A stretch of DNA of 64,000 nucleotides from JBBQSN01 sp963825505 (GTDB taxonomy: Bacteria > Actinomycetota > Actinomycetes > Actinomycetales > CAWJMD01), in NCBI GenBank assembly GCA_963825505.1, contig CAWGTL010000004.1, positions 550,837 to 614,836 on the forward strand. The letters are read 5' to 3'. Numbering within the stretch: the first letter of the stretch is position 1; the number at the start of each line of letters is the position of its first letter. The position numbers were made by a program, and so were the translations under genes. The notes beneath the pieces were generated by a model. It saw only the letters and a list, made by a program, of their open reading frames with translations, had not been told where the DNA came from and did not search any database. Positions 33,221 to 40,673 of the stretch are shown in pieces.

Positions 33221-34390
33221 TCACGCGGGCGGGGTCGCCCCGCGGCCGCCCCGACCGAGATCGCGGTACACCTGGCGCAGCACCTGCTCGTCGTGCGACC
33301 AGCCCAGCGCCGGGGCGGCGGAGGCGACCCGGTCCGAGAGCTCGGAGTAGCGCTCGGCGAGCTCGTCGACCGCTCGGACCAGCCCGTCGGCGTCACCCGG
33401 GCGGTACAGGGTCCCGAGTCCGTGCTCGCGCACCGCGGCGGCCAGCTCGCCGACGTCGGTGGCCACCACCGGCACGCCGACGCTGACCGCGTGGAACAGC
33501 TTGTTGGGCAGAGCGAGCCGGTGGTTGACCCACCGGTCGGAGTGCGTGACCAGGGCCGCACCCGCCTGGCGCAGGACGTCGTCGACCTCGTCGACCGGGA
33601 GCGCGGGGCCCACCGTCGCCAGGCCGGGGTCGAAACGCGACAGCCACTCCGGGTCCGCCGGCCCGACCAGCCGGACCGGCAGTGCGATCCGGCGGCTGGC
33701 GCGCGCGACCACCTCGAGCTCGCGGTCGGCCGCGAGCCGCCCGGCGTACACGAGCCCGCGGAGCCGGGGTGGCGTCACGGCGCCGGAGGGCGCGGTCCCG
33801 GGGAAGGTGTTGCGCACCACGACCACGTGGTCCCAGCCGTACGCGCTGCGCAGCGCGCGGGCGACCCCGTCGCCGACGGTGACGACCGCGTCGGCGAGCC
33901 GCCCCAGCCGGGCTTCGGCCGCCGCCTCCCGGCGTCTGCCGAGGGGTGTGGGTCGACCGACGCGGGGACGTCCGGTCCAGAACTCGTGGCTGTCGTACAC
34001 CAGGGCCGCGCCCTTGCGGCGGGCGACGGCGGCGCCGAGCGCGAGGGTGTTGAAGTCGTGGGCGTGCACGGCGTCGGCGTCGAGGTCGTCGACCAGGCGA
34101 GCGGCCGATCGCGACCACGCCGTCTCCACCCGGCGGCGGTGCTCGGGCAGCAGTCCCCACCGCGCCACCCGCACCAGCCGGCCGCTCAGCCCGCTGCGGG
34201 CCCGCGCTGCGCTGCCGAGTCCCTGCGAGCGTCCGACCGAGAGCACCCGCAGGCCGGCCGGGTCGAAGCCCTCCGGGACGTCGCGGCCCACGACGGTCAC
34301 GCGGTGTCCGTCGGCGGCCAGTGACGCCGCCTCACGCAGGATCCTGGTGTCGCCGGCCACCGGCGACTGGGCCAGCATGAGGATCTCCAC
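33221..34390 (-). CDS. GT4-family glycosyltransferase
   Basis: This 389-residue GT-B protein starts at GTG 34390, placed 7 nt after a TAACGT hexamer. It begins MLAQSPVAGDTRILREAASLA and has VHAHDFNTLALGAA, VYDSHEFWTGRP, RNTFPGTAP and VYAGRLAADRELEVVARAS at the domain boundary. LALPNKLFHAVSVGVPVVATD is the donor-site helix. These are clear GT4 features. The sugar is unknown; it belongs to the region 2 glycan locus. Confidence 0.87.
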   Translation of the reverse strand: MEILMLAQSPVAGDTRILREAASLAADGHRVTVVGRDVPEGFDPAGLRVLSVGRSQGLGSAARARSGLSGRLVRVARWGLLPEHRRRVETAWSRSAARLVDDLDADAVHAHDFNTLALGAAVARRKGAALVYDSHEFWTGRPRVGRPTPLGRRREAAAEARLGRLADAVVTVGDGVARALRSAYGWDHVVVVRNTFPGTAPSGAVTPPRLRGLVYAGRLAADRELEVVARASRRIALPVRLVGPADPEWLSRFDPGLATVGPALPVDEVDDVLRQAGAALVTHSDRWVNHRLALPNKLFHAVSVGVPVVATDVGELAAAVREHGLGTLYRPGDADGLVRAVDELAERYSELSDRVASAAPALGWSHDEQVLRQVYRDLGRGGRGATPPA

Positions 34391-34397
34391 GGCCCGT

Positions 34398-34403
34398 ACG
34401 TTA
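34398..34403 (-). promoter_or_regulatory. -10 element TAACGT of a leaderless promoter
   Basis: On the minus strand, TAACGT then 7 nt then GTG 34390. The hexamer lies between this gene and the downstream end of the GT2 gene. Confidence 0.45.
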
Positions 34404-34407
34404 CGGG

Positions 34408-35409
34408 TCAGGTGCCCAGCCGCCGGGGGCTGGTGAGGAACCCGACGCCCCACGCCCAGTGCATCACCGTCAGCGCCACCGGCACGAGCGCGCGCACCGT
34501 CCACGGCTCCCCCCGCGCCACCACCACGCCGCCGACGACCACCGATCCCAGGTACCCCAGGGGCAGCAGGGCCGCTGGCGGGAACCACGGGGTCAGCAGC
34601 GTGCCGGCGGTGACGGCGAGCACCATCGCGGGCGGCGCCAGGTACCGGCGGTTGATGGTCCCGACGTGCCGGCGCGCCACGACCCGACGCCACCGGCCGT
34701 AGTGGAGGTACTGGCGCGCCAGGGTCGCGACGGTGCGGCGCGGCCGGTAGACCACCCGCAGCCGCGGGGAGAACCAGACCAGGCCGCCGTCCTCGCGGAT
34801 CCGGTGGTTCAGCTCCCAGTCCTGGGCGCGCGCGAACCGGCGGTCGAACCCGCCGAGCCGCGCGAGCGTGGCCCGCCGGAACACCCCGAGGTACACCGTG
34901 TCCGCCGGACCGGCCTCGCCGCCGACGTGGAAGCGGGCGTTGCCCACCCCGATCCGGCTGCGCATGGCGCAGCCGACGGCCTTCTGGAACGCGGTGATCC
35001 CCTGGGCGTCCATGATCCCGCCGACGTTGTCGGCGCCGACCCGGATCAGCTCGCCGACCGCGACCCGCACGTAGTCGTCGGCGAGCTCGGCGTGGCCGTC
35101 GACCCGGACGACGACGTCACCGGTGGCGGCCGAGAGGGCGGCGTTCAGGCCGTCGGGGGTGCGCCCGCTCGGGTTCGGCACGGTGCGGACGCGGCTGTCG
35201 GCAGCCACCAGCTCCGCCGCGACCCGGTCGGTGCCGTCCTTCGACGGACCGAGCGCGATGACGACGTCGAGCGCCCCGGGGTAGTCCTGCCCCAGCGCCG
35301 TGGCGACGGCGTCGGCGAGGTAGGGCTCCTCGTCCAGGACGGGCAGGATCACCGACACCGGGGGCCAGCCACCTGCGGGCTCGGCTGCACCGCTCCGGTC
35401 GTCCACCAC
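34408..35409 (-). CDS. GT2-family glycosyltransferase with C-terminal membrane helices
   Basis: This 333-residue protein starts at GTG 35409 (a second GTG follows directly). It begins with VSVILPVLDEEPYLADAVATAL, then VVIALGPSKDGTDRVA, and has a metal site VVVRVDGHAELADDYV. RAQDWELNHRIREDGGLVW holds the conserved catalytic ED region. Two to three hydrophobic segments fill about 240-320. ExoA-like GT2 enzymes of this shape build extracellular polysaccharide. Confidence 0.87.
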   Translation of the reverse strand: MVDDRSGAAEPAGGWPPVSVILPVLDEEPYLADAVATALGQDYPGALDVVIALGPSKDGTDRVAAELVAADSRVRTVPNPSGRTPDGLNAALSAATGDVVVRVDGHAELADDYVRVAVGELIRVGADNVGGIMDAQGITAFQKAVGCAMRSRIGVGNARFHVGGEAGPADTVYLGVFRRATLARLGGFDRRFARAQDWELNHRIREDGGLVWFSPRLRVVYRPRRTVATLARQYLHYGRWRRVVARRHVGTINRRYLAPPAMVLAVTAGTLLTPWFPPAALLPLGYLGSVVVGGVVVARGEPWTVRALVPVALTVMHWAWGVGFLTSPRRLGT

Positions 35410-35417
35410 GAGGGAGC

Positions 35418-35423
35418 ACCCTA
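35418..35423 (-). promoter_or_regulatory. -10-like element TAGGGT before the GT2 gene
   Basis: TAGGGT on the minus strand lies 8 nt before GTG 35409, and 11 nt before the second GTG. Confidence 0.4.
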
Positions 35424-35445
35424 CCGACGGCGCGTGCCACCCCCG

Positions 35446-36564
35446 TCAGGCCGGGCGCAGCGCGGCGTCGAGGTCGGACCAGAGGTCCTCGACGTGCTCG
35501 CACCCGACGCTGAGCCGCAGCAGCCCCGCCGGCACGTGCTCCTGGCCCGGGAGCCTCGCGCGGCGCTCGATCGTGGACTCGACTCCCCCGACGCTGGTGG
35601 CGTGGACGACCACCCGCAGACGGGCCAGGACGGCGTCGGCCCGCGCCGCGTCGGGGAGCTCGAACGAGACCACCGCGCCCGGTCCCCTCATCTGGCGGGC
35701 CGCGAGGTCGTGGTGCGGGTCGCCGGGCAGCCCCGGGTACCGGACCCGGACCACGGCGGGATGGTCCGCCAACCGCGAGGCGAGGTCGCCGGCCGTCTCC
35801 TGCGCCTGGCGCAGCCGCAGGGCGAGGGTGCGGGCGCCGCGCAGCGCGAGGTACGTCTCGAGCGCGCCCGGCGTGGCACCCGCGACCTCGCGCCGTCGCA
35901 CCAACCGGGCGCGGTCGGCTGCCGCCCGGCAGACCACGACGCCCATCAGCAGGTCGGAGTGGCCGCCCACGTACTTGGTGGCGCTGTGGACGGCGAAGTC
36001 GGCGCCCAGCGCCAGCGGCGACTGCAGCAGGGGCGTCGCGAAGGTGTTGTCGACCGCCACGACGGTGCCGGACGCCCGCGCGGTGGCGCAGACCCCGGCG
36101 AGGTCGACGAGGTCGAGCAGCGGGTTGCTCGGCGTCTCGAGCCAGACCAGGTCGGCCTCGGCGACGGCCCGGAGCAGGACGCCGGCGTCGGTCATGTCGA
36201 GCACCCGCACGTCCCAGCGCCCCCCGGCCGCGGCCCCGTCGTGCAGCAGCGCGCGCAGGCCGGTGTAGCTGTCGCGCGGCACGACCACCCGGGCACCGAC
36301 CGGTAGCAGCTCGAGCACGGCGCAGATCGCCGCCATCCCGGAGGCGAACGACACCGCTGCGCCGCCCTCGAGGTCTCCCATCAGCTCCTCGAAGGCGTCC
36401 CAGCCGGGTGTGCCGTCGTCGCGGGCGTAGTCGCGGCCCGCGGACCCGTCCGGAGCCGCCCGGAAGGTCGAGGCGGGAACCACGGGCACGTTCAGCGGCC
36501 GGCCGGGCACGTGGTCACCACGACCGAGGACGGCGAGACGGGTCTCCACCCGCAGGTTCTCCAT
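35446..36564 (-). CDS. Trans-sulfuration PLP enzyme (cystathionine gamma-synthase/lyase family)
   Basis: This 372-residue Cys/Met-metabolism enzyme starts at ATG 36564. It shows FASGMAAICAVLELL, SYTGLRALL, LETPSNPLLDLVDLAGVC, VAVDNTFATP with the PLP Asp, and the PLP Lys in SATKYVGGHSDL. RLSVGCEHVEDLWSDLDAAL ends the domain. Which reaction (MetB, CGL, MGL) cannot be told from sequence. The gene is back to back with the XRE-cupin regulator gene, 21 bp between starts, so the regulator likely controls it. Confidence 0.9.
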   Translation of the reverse strand: MENLRVETRLAVLGRGDHVPGRPLNVPVVPASTFRAAPDGSAGRDYARDDGTPGWDAFEELMGDLEGGAAVSFASGMAAICAVLELLPVGARVVVPRDSYTGLRALLHDGAAAGGRWDVRVLDMTDAGVLLRAVAEADLVWLETPSNPLLDLVDLAGVCATARASGTVVAVDNTFATPLLQSPLALGADFAVHSATKYVGGHSDLLMGVVVCRAAADRARLVRRREVAGATPGALETYLALRGARTLALRLRQAQETAGDLASRLADHPAVVRVRYPGLPGDPHHDLAARQMRGPGAVVSFELPDAARADAVLARLRVVVHATSVGGVESTIERRARLPGQEHVPAGLLRLSVGCEHVEDLWSDLDAALRPA

Positions 36565-36571
36565 GCGATGC

Positions 36572-36579
36572 ACTATACT
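36572..36579. promoter_or_regulatory. Overlapping divergent -10 elements TATAGT (minus) and TATACT (plus)
   Basis: TATAGT (36572-36577, minus) is 7 nt from ATG 36564 and TATACT (36574-36579, plus) is 6 nt from ATG 36586. The two share four bases, and both genes would be leaderless. Confidence 0.65.
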
Positions 36580-36585
36580 GCACTC

Positions 36586-37209
36586 ATGGGTGCAGAGAAT
36601 ACTGGTGGGGACAGAACGGGTGGCGACGGGACGCTGGTGAACCGGGTCGTGGGCGAGCGCGTGCGCGGCCACCGGTCCGAGCGGGGGTGGACCCTCGACG
36701 ACCTCGCGGGACGCTCCGGGGTGAGCCGGCGCATGGTCGTGAACATCGAGCAGGGCGTGGGCAACCCGAGCATCGCCACCCTGCTGCGGATCAGCGACGC
36801 GCTCGGCGTCGGGCTGCCGGTCCTGGTCGACGTCGAGCGTCGGCACGAGGTCGCGGTCACCGTCGCGGGGCACGCGCCGGTGCTGTGGCGGGGGGCGAGC
36901 GGCGGGCAGGCGTCCCTGGTCGCCGGCACCTCGCCGCCGGACGTCGTCGAGCTGTGGGACTGGCGCCTCCACCCCGGCGAGGGGCACCGCAGCGACCCGC
37001 ACAGCGCCGGCACGCGAGAGCTCCTGCTGGTGCTGGAGGGCGAGATCGACCTGCAGGTCGGCGAGGTCGTGGAGCGGCTCGTCACCGGCGACTCGGCCGC
37101 CTTCGCCGGGGACGTCGTCCACGGCTACGCGGCGGTCGACGGCGCGACCGTGCCGGCACGGTTCGCGCTCACCGTGTTCCAGCCGCACGTGGGCGGGGCG
37201 TCGCGATGA
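36586..37209 (+). CDS. XRE-family transcriptional regulator with C-terminal cupin domain
   Basis: This 207-residue protein has a helix-turn-helix at about residues 22-80 (ERGWTLDDLAGRSGVSRRMVVNIEQG is split by a turn) followed by a cupin barrel (about 100-205, WDWRLHPGEGHRSDPH, LLLVLEGEIDLQVGE). Such regulators often bind a small ligand in the cupin pocket. It is divergent from a PLP trans-sulfuration gene and followed by a B3/B4-domain gene with a 4-bp overlap, and is the likely controller of both. The start is ATG 36586, with a -10 6 nt upstream. Confidence 0.88.
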   Translation: MGAENTGGDRTGGDGTLVNRVVGERVRGHRSERGWTLDDLAGRSGVSRRMVVNIEQGVGNPSIATLLRISDALGVGLPVLVDVERRHEVAVTVAGHAPVLWRGASGGQASLVAGTSPPDVVELWDWRLHPGEGHRSDPHSAGTRELLLVLEGEIDLQVGEVVERLVTGDSAAFAGDVVHGYAAVDGATVPARFALTVFQPHVGGASR

Positions 37210-37922
37210 CCGCGGGCTGGCTCGACGCCGCGGTGGTCGACCCGGCGGTCGGCGTGCTCCGCCCGGACTACCGGGCCGTGCTGCTCACCGTCGAGGGCCT
37301 GCAGGGCGGACCGTCCGACGCCGCGAGCGAGCAGCTGCTCGGGGCCGCCGAGGAGGCCGCGCGCGGTCGCCTCGGGGACCTGTCTCCCGAGGCGCTGCCC
37401 CACCTGGCCGCCTGGCGCGAGGCCTACCGGGCGTTCGGTGCCAAGCCCCAGCGCACGCGCCCCAGCGTGGAGGCGCTGCTGCGGCGTCTGGACGGCGGGC
37501 TCCCCCGCATCGACCGCGTGACCGACGCCTACAACGCCGTCTCGGTGGCCCACGCGGTGCCCGTCGGCGGCGAGGACCTCGACCGCTACGTCGGGCCCGC
37601 CCGCCTCGTCCGCGCGACCGGTGCGGAGACGTTCGACACCACCTCGGGCGGAGAGCCCGCTGTCGAGCACCCGGACGCCGGCGAGGTGGTGTGGCGCGAC
37701 GACGAGGGCGTCACCTGCCGCCGGTGGAACTGGCGCCAGTGCGCCCGCACCCGCATCACCACGTCGACCACGAGGGCGTTCTTCGTGATCGACGTCCTCG
37801 ACCCGCTCACCGACGACGAGGCGCACGCCGCCGCCGACGCGCTCACGCAGGCGTTGGTCACCCTGTCCCCCGCCGCCGACGTGCGCAGGCGCCTGGTGCG
37901 GGCGGGCCGGCCGTCGGGGTGA
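37206..37922 (+). CDS. Free-standing B3/B4 domain protein (PheRS beta-like)
   Basis: This 238-residue protein contains the B3/B4 fold of phenylalanyl-tRNA synthetase beta chains (COG3382-type). It shows AWREAYRAFGAKPQRTRPSVEALLRR, then DAYNAVSVAHAVPVGGEDLDRY, then RRWNWRQCARTRITTST, the expected signature order. In PheRS this domain edits mischarged tRNA; free-standing copies may act as editing or tRNA-binding proteins. Start ATG 37206 overlaps the regulator's stop (ATGA). Being in one operon with an XRE-cupin regulator is suggestive but unproven. Confidence 0.85.
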   Translation: MTAGWLDAAVVDPAVGVLRPDYRAVLLTVEGLQGGPSDAASEQLLGAAEEAARGRLGDLSPEALPHLAAWREAYRAFGAKPQRTRPSVEALLRRLDGGLPRIDRVTDAYNAVSVAHAVPVGGEDLDRYVGPARLVRATGAETFDTTSGGEPAVEHPDAGEVVWRDDEGVTCRRWNWRQCARTRITTSTTRAFFVIDVLDPLTDDEAHAAADALTQALVTLSPAADVRRRLVRAGRPSG

Positions 37923-37927
37923 GTCCC

Positions 37928-37933
37928 TACGAT
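37928..37933 (+). promoter_or_regulatory. -10 element TACGAT of a leaderless promoter
   Basis: TACGAT, then 7 nt, then ATG 37941. Confidence 0.45.
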
Positions 37934-37940
37934 CGGCGAG

Positions 37941-38383
37941 ATGGTGACCACGGGGTACTCGATCCAGCCGCTGTCCGCTCGCACGTGGGACGCGTTCGAC
38001 GCCCTGGTGGAGCGGCACAACGGGATCTTCGGCGGGTGCTGGTGCATCTACTTCACCCCCGACTGCGCCGAGCGCGGGCAGACCTACGAGGGCAACCGCG
38101 CGCTGAAGAGACGCCTGGTCGAGGCGGGGCAGAACCACGCGGCGCTGGTGATGCTGGGCGACGAGGCGGTCGCGTGGGCGGAGTACGGCACCCCGGACGA
38201 GCTGCCGAACATCCACCACCGCAAGCAGTACCTCGCCGAGCTCGACGTCCTGCCCGACTACCGCGTCACGTGCATCTTCGTCGACAAGCGTCACCGCAAG
38301 CAGGGGCTCGCGCCGGCTTCGAGCTCGTCCGCGCCAAGGGGCTGAGGAACACCGTCATGCGCCGCACGGTGCGGCCGGCCTGA
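37941..38383 (+). pseudogene. GNAT acetyltransferase gene with an internal deletion
   Basis: Residues 1 to about 122 read as a GNAT-like protein that starts MVTTGYSIQPLS and has GGCWCIYF and VDKRHRKQGLA (start of the acetyl-CoA site). The frame then diverges and stops at 38345. In the next frame a separate tail, GFELVRAKGLRNTVMRRTV, matches the end of such proteins and stops at 38383. The middle part of motif A and the following 50 or so residues are missing, so a deletion near 38305-38315 fused two distant parts out of frame. It has its own leaderless promoter, so a short product could still be made. Confidence 0.7.
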
Positions 38384-38402
38384 CCTCGCTCGTCCCGGTG
38401 CC

Positions 38403-39566
38403 CTACTTGAGCAGCTGGCGCGCCATCACGAGCCGCTGGATCTGGTTCGTGCCCTCGTAGATCTGGGTGATCTTGGCGTCGCGCAGCATCCGCTCGAGCG
38501 GGAAGTCCTTGACGTAGCCCGCACCGCCGAGCAGCTGGACGGCGTCGGTGGTCACGTGCATCGCGACGTCGGAGGCGAAGCACTTCGCCGCGGCGCCGAA
38601 GAACGCCAGGTCCTCGTCGTCGCGCTCGGACTTGGACGCGGCCACGTAGACCATCTGGCGGGCGGCCTCCAGCTGCATGGCCATGTCGGCGAGCATGAAC
38701 TGGATGCCCTGGAACTCGGCGATCCGCTTGCCGAACTGCCGGCGCTCCTTGACGTAGGCCAGCGCGTGGTCGAGCGCGCCCTGGGCGATGCCGACGGCCT
38801 GCGCGCCGATGGTGACCCGGGTGTGGTCGAGGGTGCGCAGGGCGATCTTCAGACCGTCGCCGACGTCGCCGACCCGGCGGTCGTCGCCGATCCGCACCTG
38901 GTCGAGGTGCAGCTCGCGGGTGGGGGAGCCCTTGATGCCGAGCTTGCGCTCCAGATCGCCGTAGCCGAAGCCCTCGTCGCCGTCCTCCAGCACGAACGCG
39001 GTGACGTTGCCGCCGCGCGGGCCGTCCGGGTCGGTGACCGCGAGCACCGTGTAGTACTTCGAGACGCCCGCGTTGGTGATCCAGGACTTCTGCCCGCTCA
39101 GCACCCAGTCGTCGCCATGGCGGACCGCGCGGGTGCGCATCGAGGCGGTGTCGGAGCCGGCCTCCCGCTCGGACAGGCCGTACGAGAACATCGCCTCGCC
39201 CCGGGCCACGGGCGGCAGGTAGCGCTGCTTGACCTCGTCCGACCCGGCGAGCACCAGCGGCATCGAGCCGAGCTTGTTCACCGCCGGGATGAGCGACGAG
39301 GACGCGCACACCCGCGCGACCTCCTCGATCACGATGCACGTCGCGAGCGCGTCGGCGCCGACGCCGTCGTACTCCTCGGCGATGTGCGGCGCGTGGAAGT
39401 CGCTGGCGACCAACGCGTCGAGCGCCTCCTGCGGGAAGCGCGCCTGCTCGTCGACCACCGCCGCGTACGGAGCGACCTTGTCCTCGGCCACGGCGCGGAC
39501 GGCGGCCCGCAGCTCCTCGTGGTCCTCGGAGGTGCGGAACAGGTCGAACTCGTCGGCAGGGCTCAC
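38403..39566 (-). CDS. Acyl-CoA dehydrogenase (FadE25-like)
   Basis: This 387-residue FAD enzyme starts at GTG 39566. Domains in order are an alpha-helical N-part (DLFRTSEDHEELRAAVRAVAE), a beta-barrel (YGLSEREAGSDTASMRTRAVRHGDDWVLSG), and a C-terminal helix bundle with GGAGYVKDFPLERMLRDAKITQ, followed by IYEGTNQIQRL, where the catalytic Glu sits. Its position one gene from an LCP gene and purE-purK is like that of fadE25 in Mycobacterium. It oxidises acyl-CoA to the trans-2-enoyl form; chain length is not known. Confidence 0.92.
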   Translation of the reverse strand: MSPADEFDLFRTSEDHEELRAAVRAVAEDKVAPYAAVVDEQARFPQEALDALVASDFHAPHIAEEYDGVGADALATCIVIEEVARVCASSSLIPAVNKLGSMPLVLAGSDEVKQRYLPPVARGEAMFSYGLSEREAGSDTASMRTRAVRHGDDWVLSGQKSWITNAGVSKYYTVLAVTDPDGPRGGNVTAFVLEDGDEGFGYGDLERKLGIKGSPTRELHLDQVRIGDDRRVGDVGDGLKIALRTLDHTRVTIGAQAVGIAQGALDHALAYVKERRQFGKRIAEFQGIQFMLADMAMQLEAARQMVYVAASKSERDDEDLAFFGAAAKCFASDVAMHVTTDAVQLLGGAGYVKDFPLERMLRDAKITQIYEGTNQIQRLVMARQLLK

Positions 39567-39572
39567 GTCCCC

Positions 39573-39578
39573 ATGTTA
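39573..39578 (-). promoter_or_regulatory. -10 element TAACAT of a leaderless promoter
   Basis: TAACAT then 6 nt then GTG 39566 on the minus strand. Confidence 0.55.
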
Positions 39579-39586
39579 CCGGTGGG

Positions 39587-40573
39587 TCACCTCAGGGCGG
39601 GAACCACCTGCTGCTCGAACAGCTCGAGGTTGCTGCGGTCGTAGGCGGCGTCCGCGAAGTAGCAGATCGTGTACGCCAGACCGTTCGACCCGGCCGCGGT
39701 CAGCCGCTCCACCACCTGCTCCGGCGTGCCCACAGCCAGCCCGTCGCGGTAGGCGGCGAGCAGGTCGCCCTCGCGTCGCGGCATCAGCCGCCGGAGGCGG
39801 TCCTCGATCTGCGCGAGCCGGTCGGCCACCTCGGCCTCGTCGCGCCCGACCACGACGTTGACGTTGCCGGACCGCGTGATCTCACCGACGTCGCGACCCA
39901 GGTCGCGGCAGTGCTGCTCGAGCACGGACGACTTGTGGGCCCACGTGTCCGGCGTGACGTCGAAGTTCGTGTACTGCGCGTGCTGGGCAGCGATGCGGAG
40001 CGTCTTCTTCTCGCCGCCGCCGGCGATCCACAGCGGGATCCCGTTCTCCTGCAACGGTTTCGGTTGAACGATCGCTCCATCGACCTGGTAGTGCTCACCC
40101 TGGAACGAGACCCGGCCGTCGCGCCACGCCTGCCGGAAGACCTGCACGCCCTCGTCGAGCATCGCCAGGCGCACGCCGGCGCGAGGGAACCCGTACCCGT
40201 ACGCCCGCCACTCGTGCTCGTACCAGCCGCCGCCGATGCCCATCTCGACCCGGCCCCCGCTGACCACGTCGACGGTCGCGGCGACCTTCGCCAGGTACAC
40301 CGGGTTCCGGTACGCCATGCAGGTGCACATCTGGCCGAGCCGCACGCGCGTGCTCGAGGCCGCGAAGGCCGCCATCAGCGTCCAGGCCTCGTGGGTCGCC
40401 TCGTCGGTGGGCTCCGGCGTGGTGTGGAAGTGGTCGTACACCCACACCGACTCCCAGGCGGTGCCCTCGTCCGCGTGCCGCACCAGGTCGTGCATGGTGC
40501 GCCACTGGTCGGCGGGGTCGATGCCGGCGAGGTCGAGACGCCAGCCCTGCGGGACGAACACTCCGAAGCGCAT
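39587..40573 (-). CDS. LLM class F420-type oxidoreductase (luciferase-like)
   Basis: This 328-residue TIM-barrel protein starts at ATG 40573 with RFGVFVPQGWRLDLAGIDP. WVYDHFHTTPEP, VRLGQMCTCMAYRNP, GRVEMGIGGGWYEHEWRAYG and PLWIAGGGEKKTLR are the luciferase-like (LLM) motifs, and the group generally binds F420 in actinobacteria. F420 use is inferred from family and phylum, not from a visible residue. The substrate is unknown. Confidence 0.87.
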   Translation of the reverse strand: MRFGVFVPQGWRLDLAGIDPADQWRTMHDLVRHADEGTAWESVWVYDHFHTTPEPTDEATHEAWTLMAAFAASSTRVRLGQMCTCMAYRNPVYLAKVAATVDVVSGGRVEMGIGGGWYEHEWRAYGYGFPRAGVRLAMLDEGVQVFRQAWRDGRVSFQGEHYQVDGAIVQPKPLQENGIPLWIAGGGEKKTLRIAAQHAQYTNFDVTPDTWAHKSSVLEQHCRDLGRDVGEITRSGNVNVVVGRDEAEVADRLAQIEDRLRRLMPRREGDLLAAYRDGLAVGTPEQVVERLTAAGSNGLAYTICYFADAAYDRSNLELFEQQVVPALR

Positions 40574-40579
40574 GCCCCG

Positions 40580-40585
40580 ACCCTA
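40580..40585 (-). promoter_or_regulatory. -10 element TAGGGT of a leaderless promoter
   Basis: TAGGGT then 6 nt then ATG 40573 on the minus strand. Confidence 0.55.
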
Positions 40586-40660
40586 GGGAGTGGTCCGGGG
40601 AGGGACCACCCGGACGGACCTGCGGCGCGTGGCGATCCGGGCCGCGGGCGGCGCCGGGGC

Positions 40661-40666
40661 TACCGT
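40661..40666 (+). promoter_or_regulatory. -10 element TACCGT of a leaderless promoter
   Basis: TACCGT then 7 nt then ATG 40674 on the plus strand. Confidence 0.45.
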
Positions 40667-40673
40667 TCTCCCC

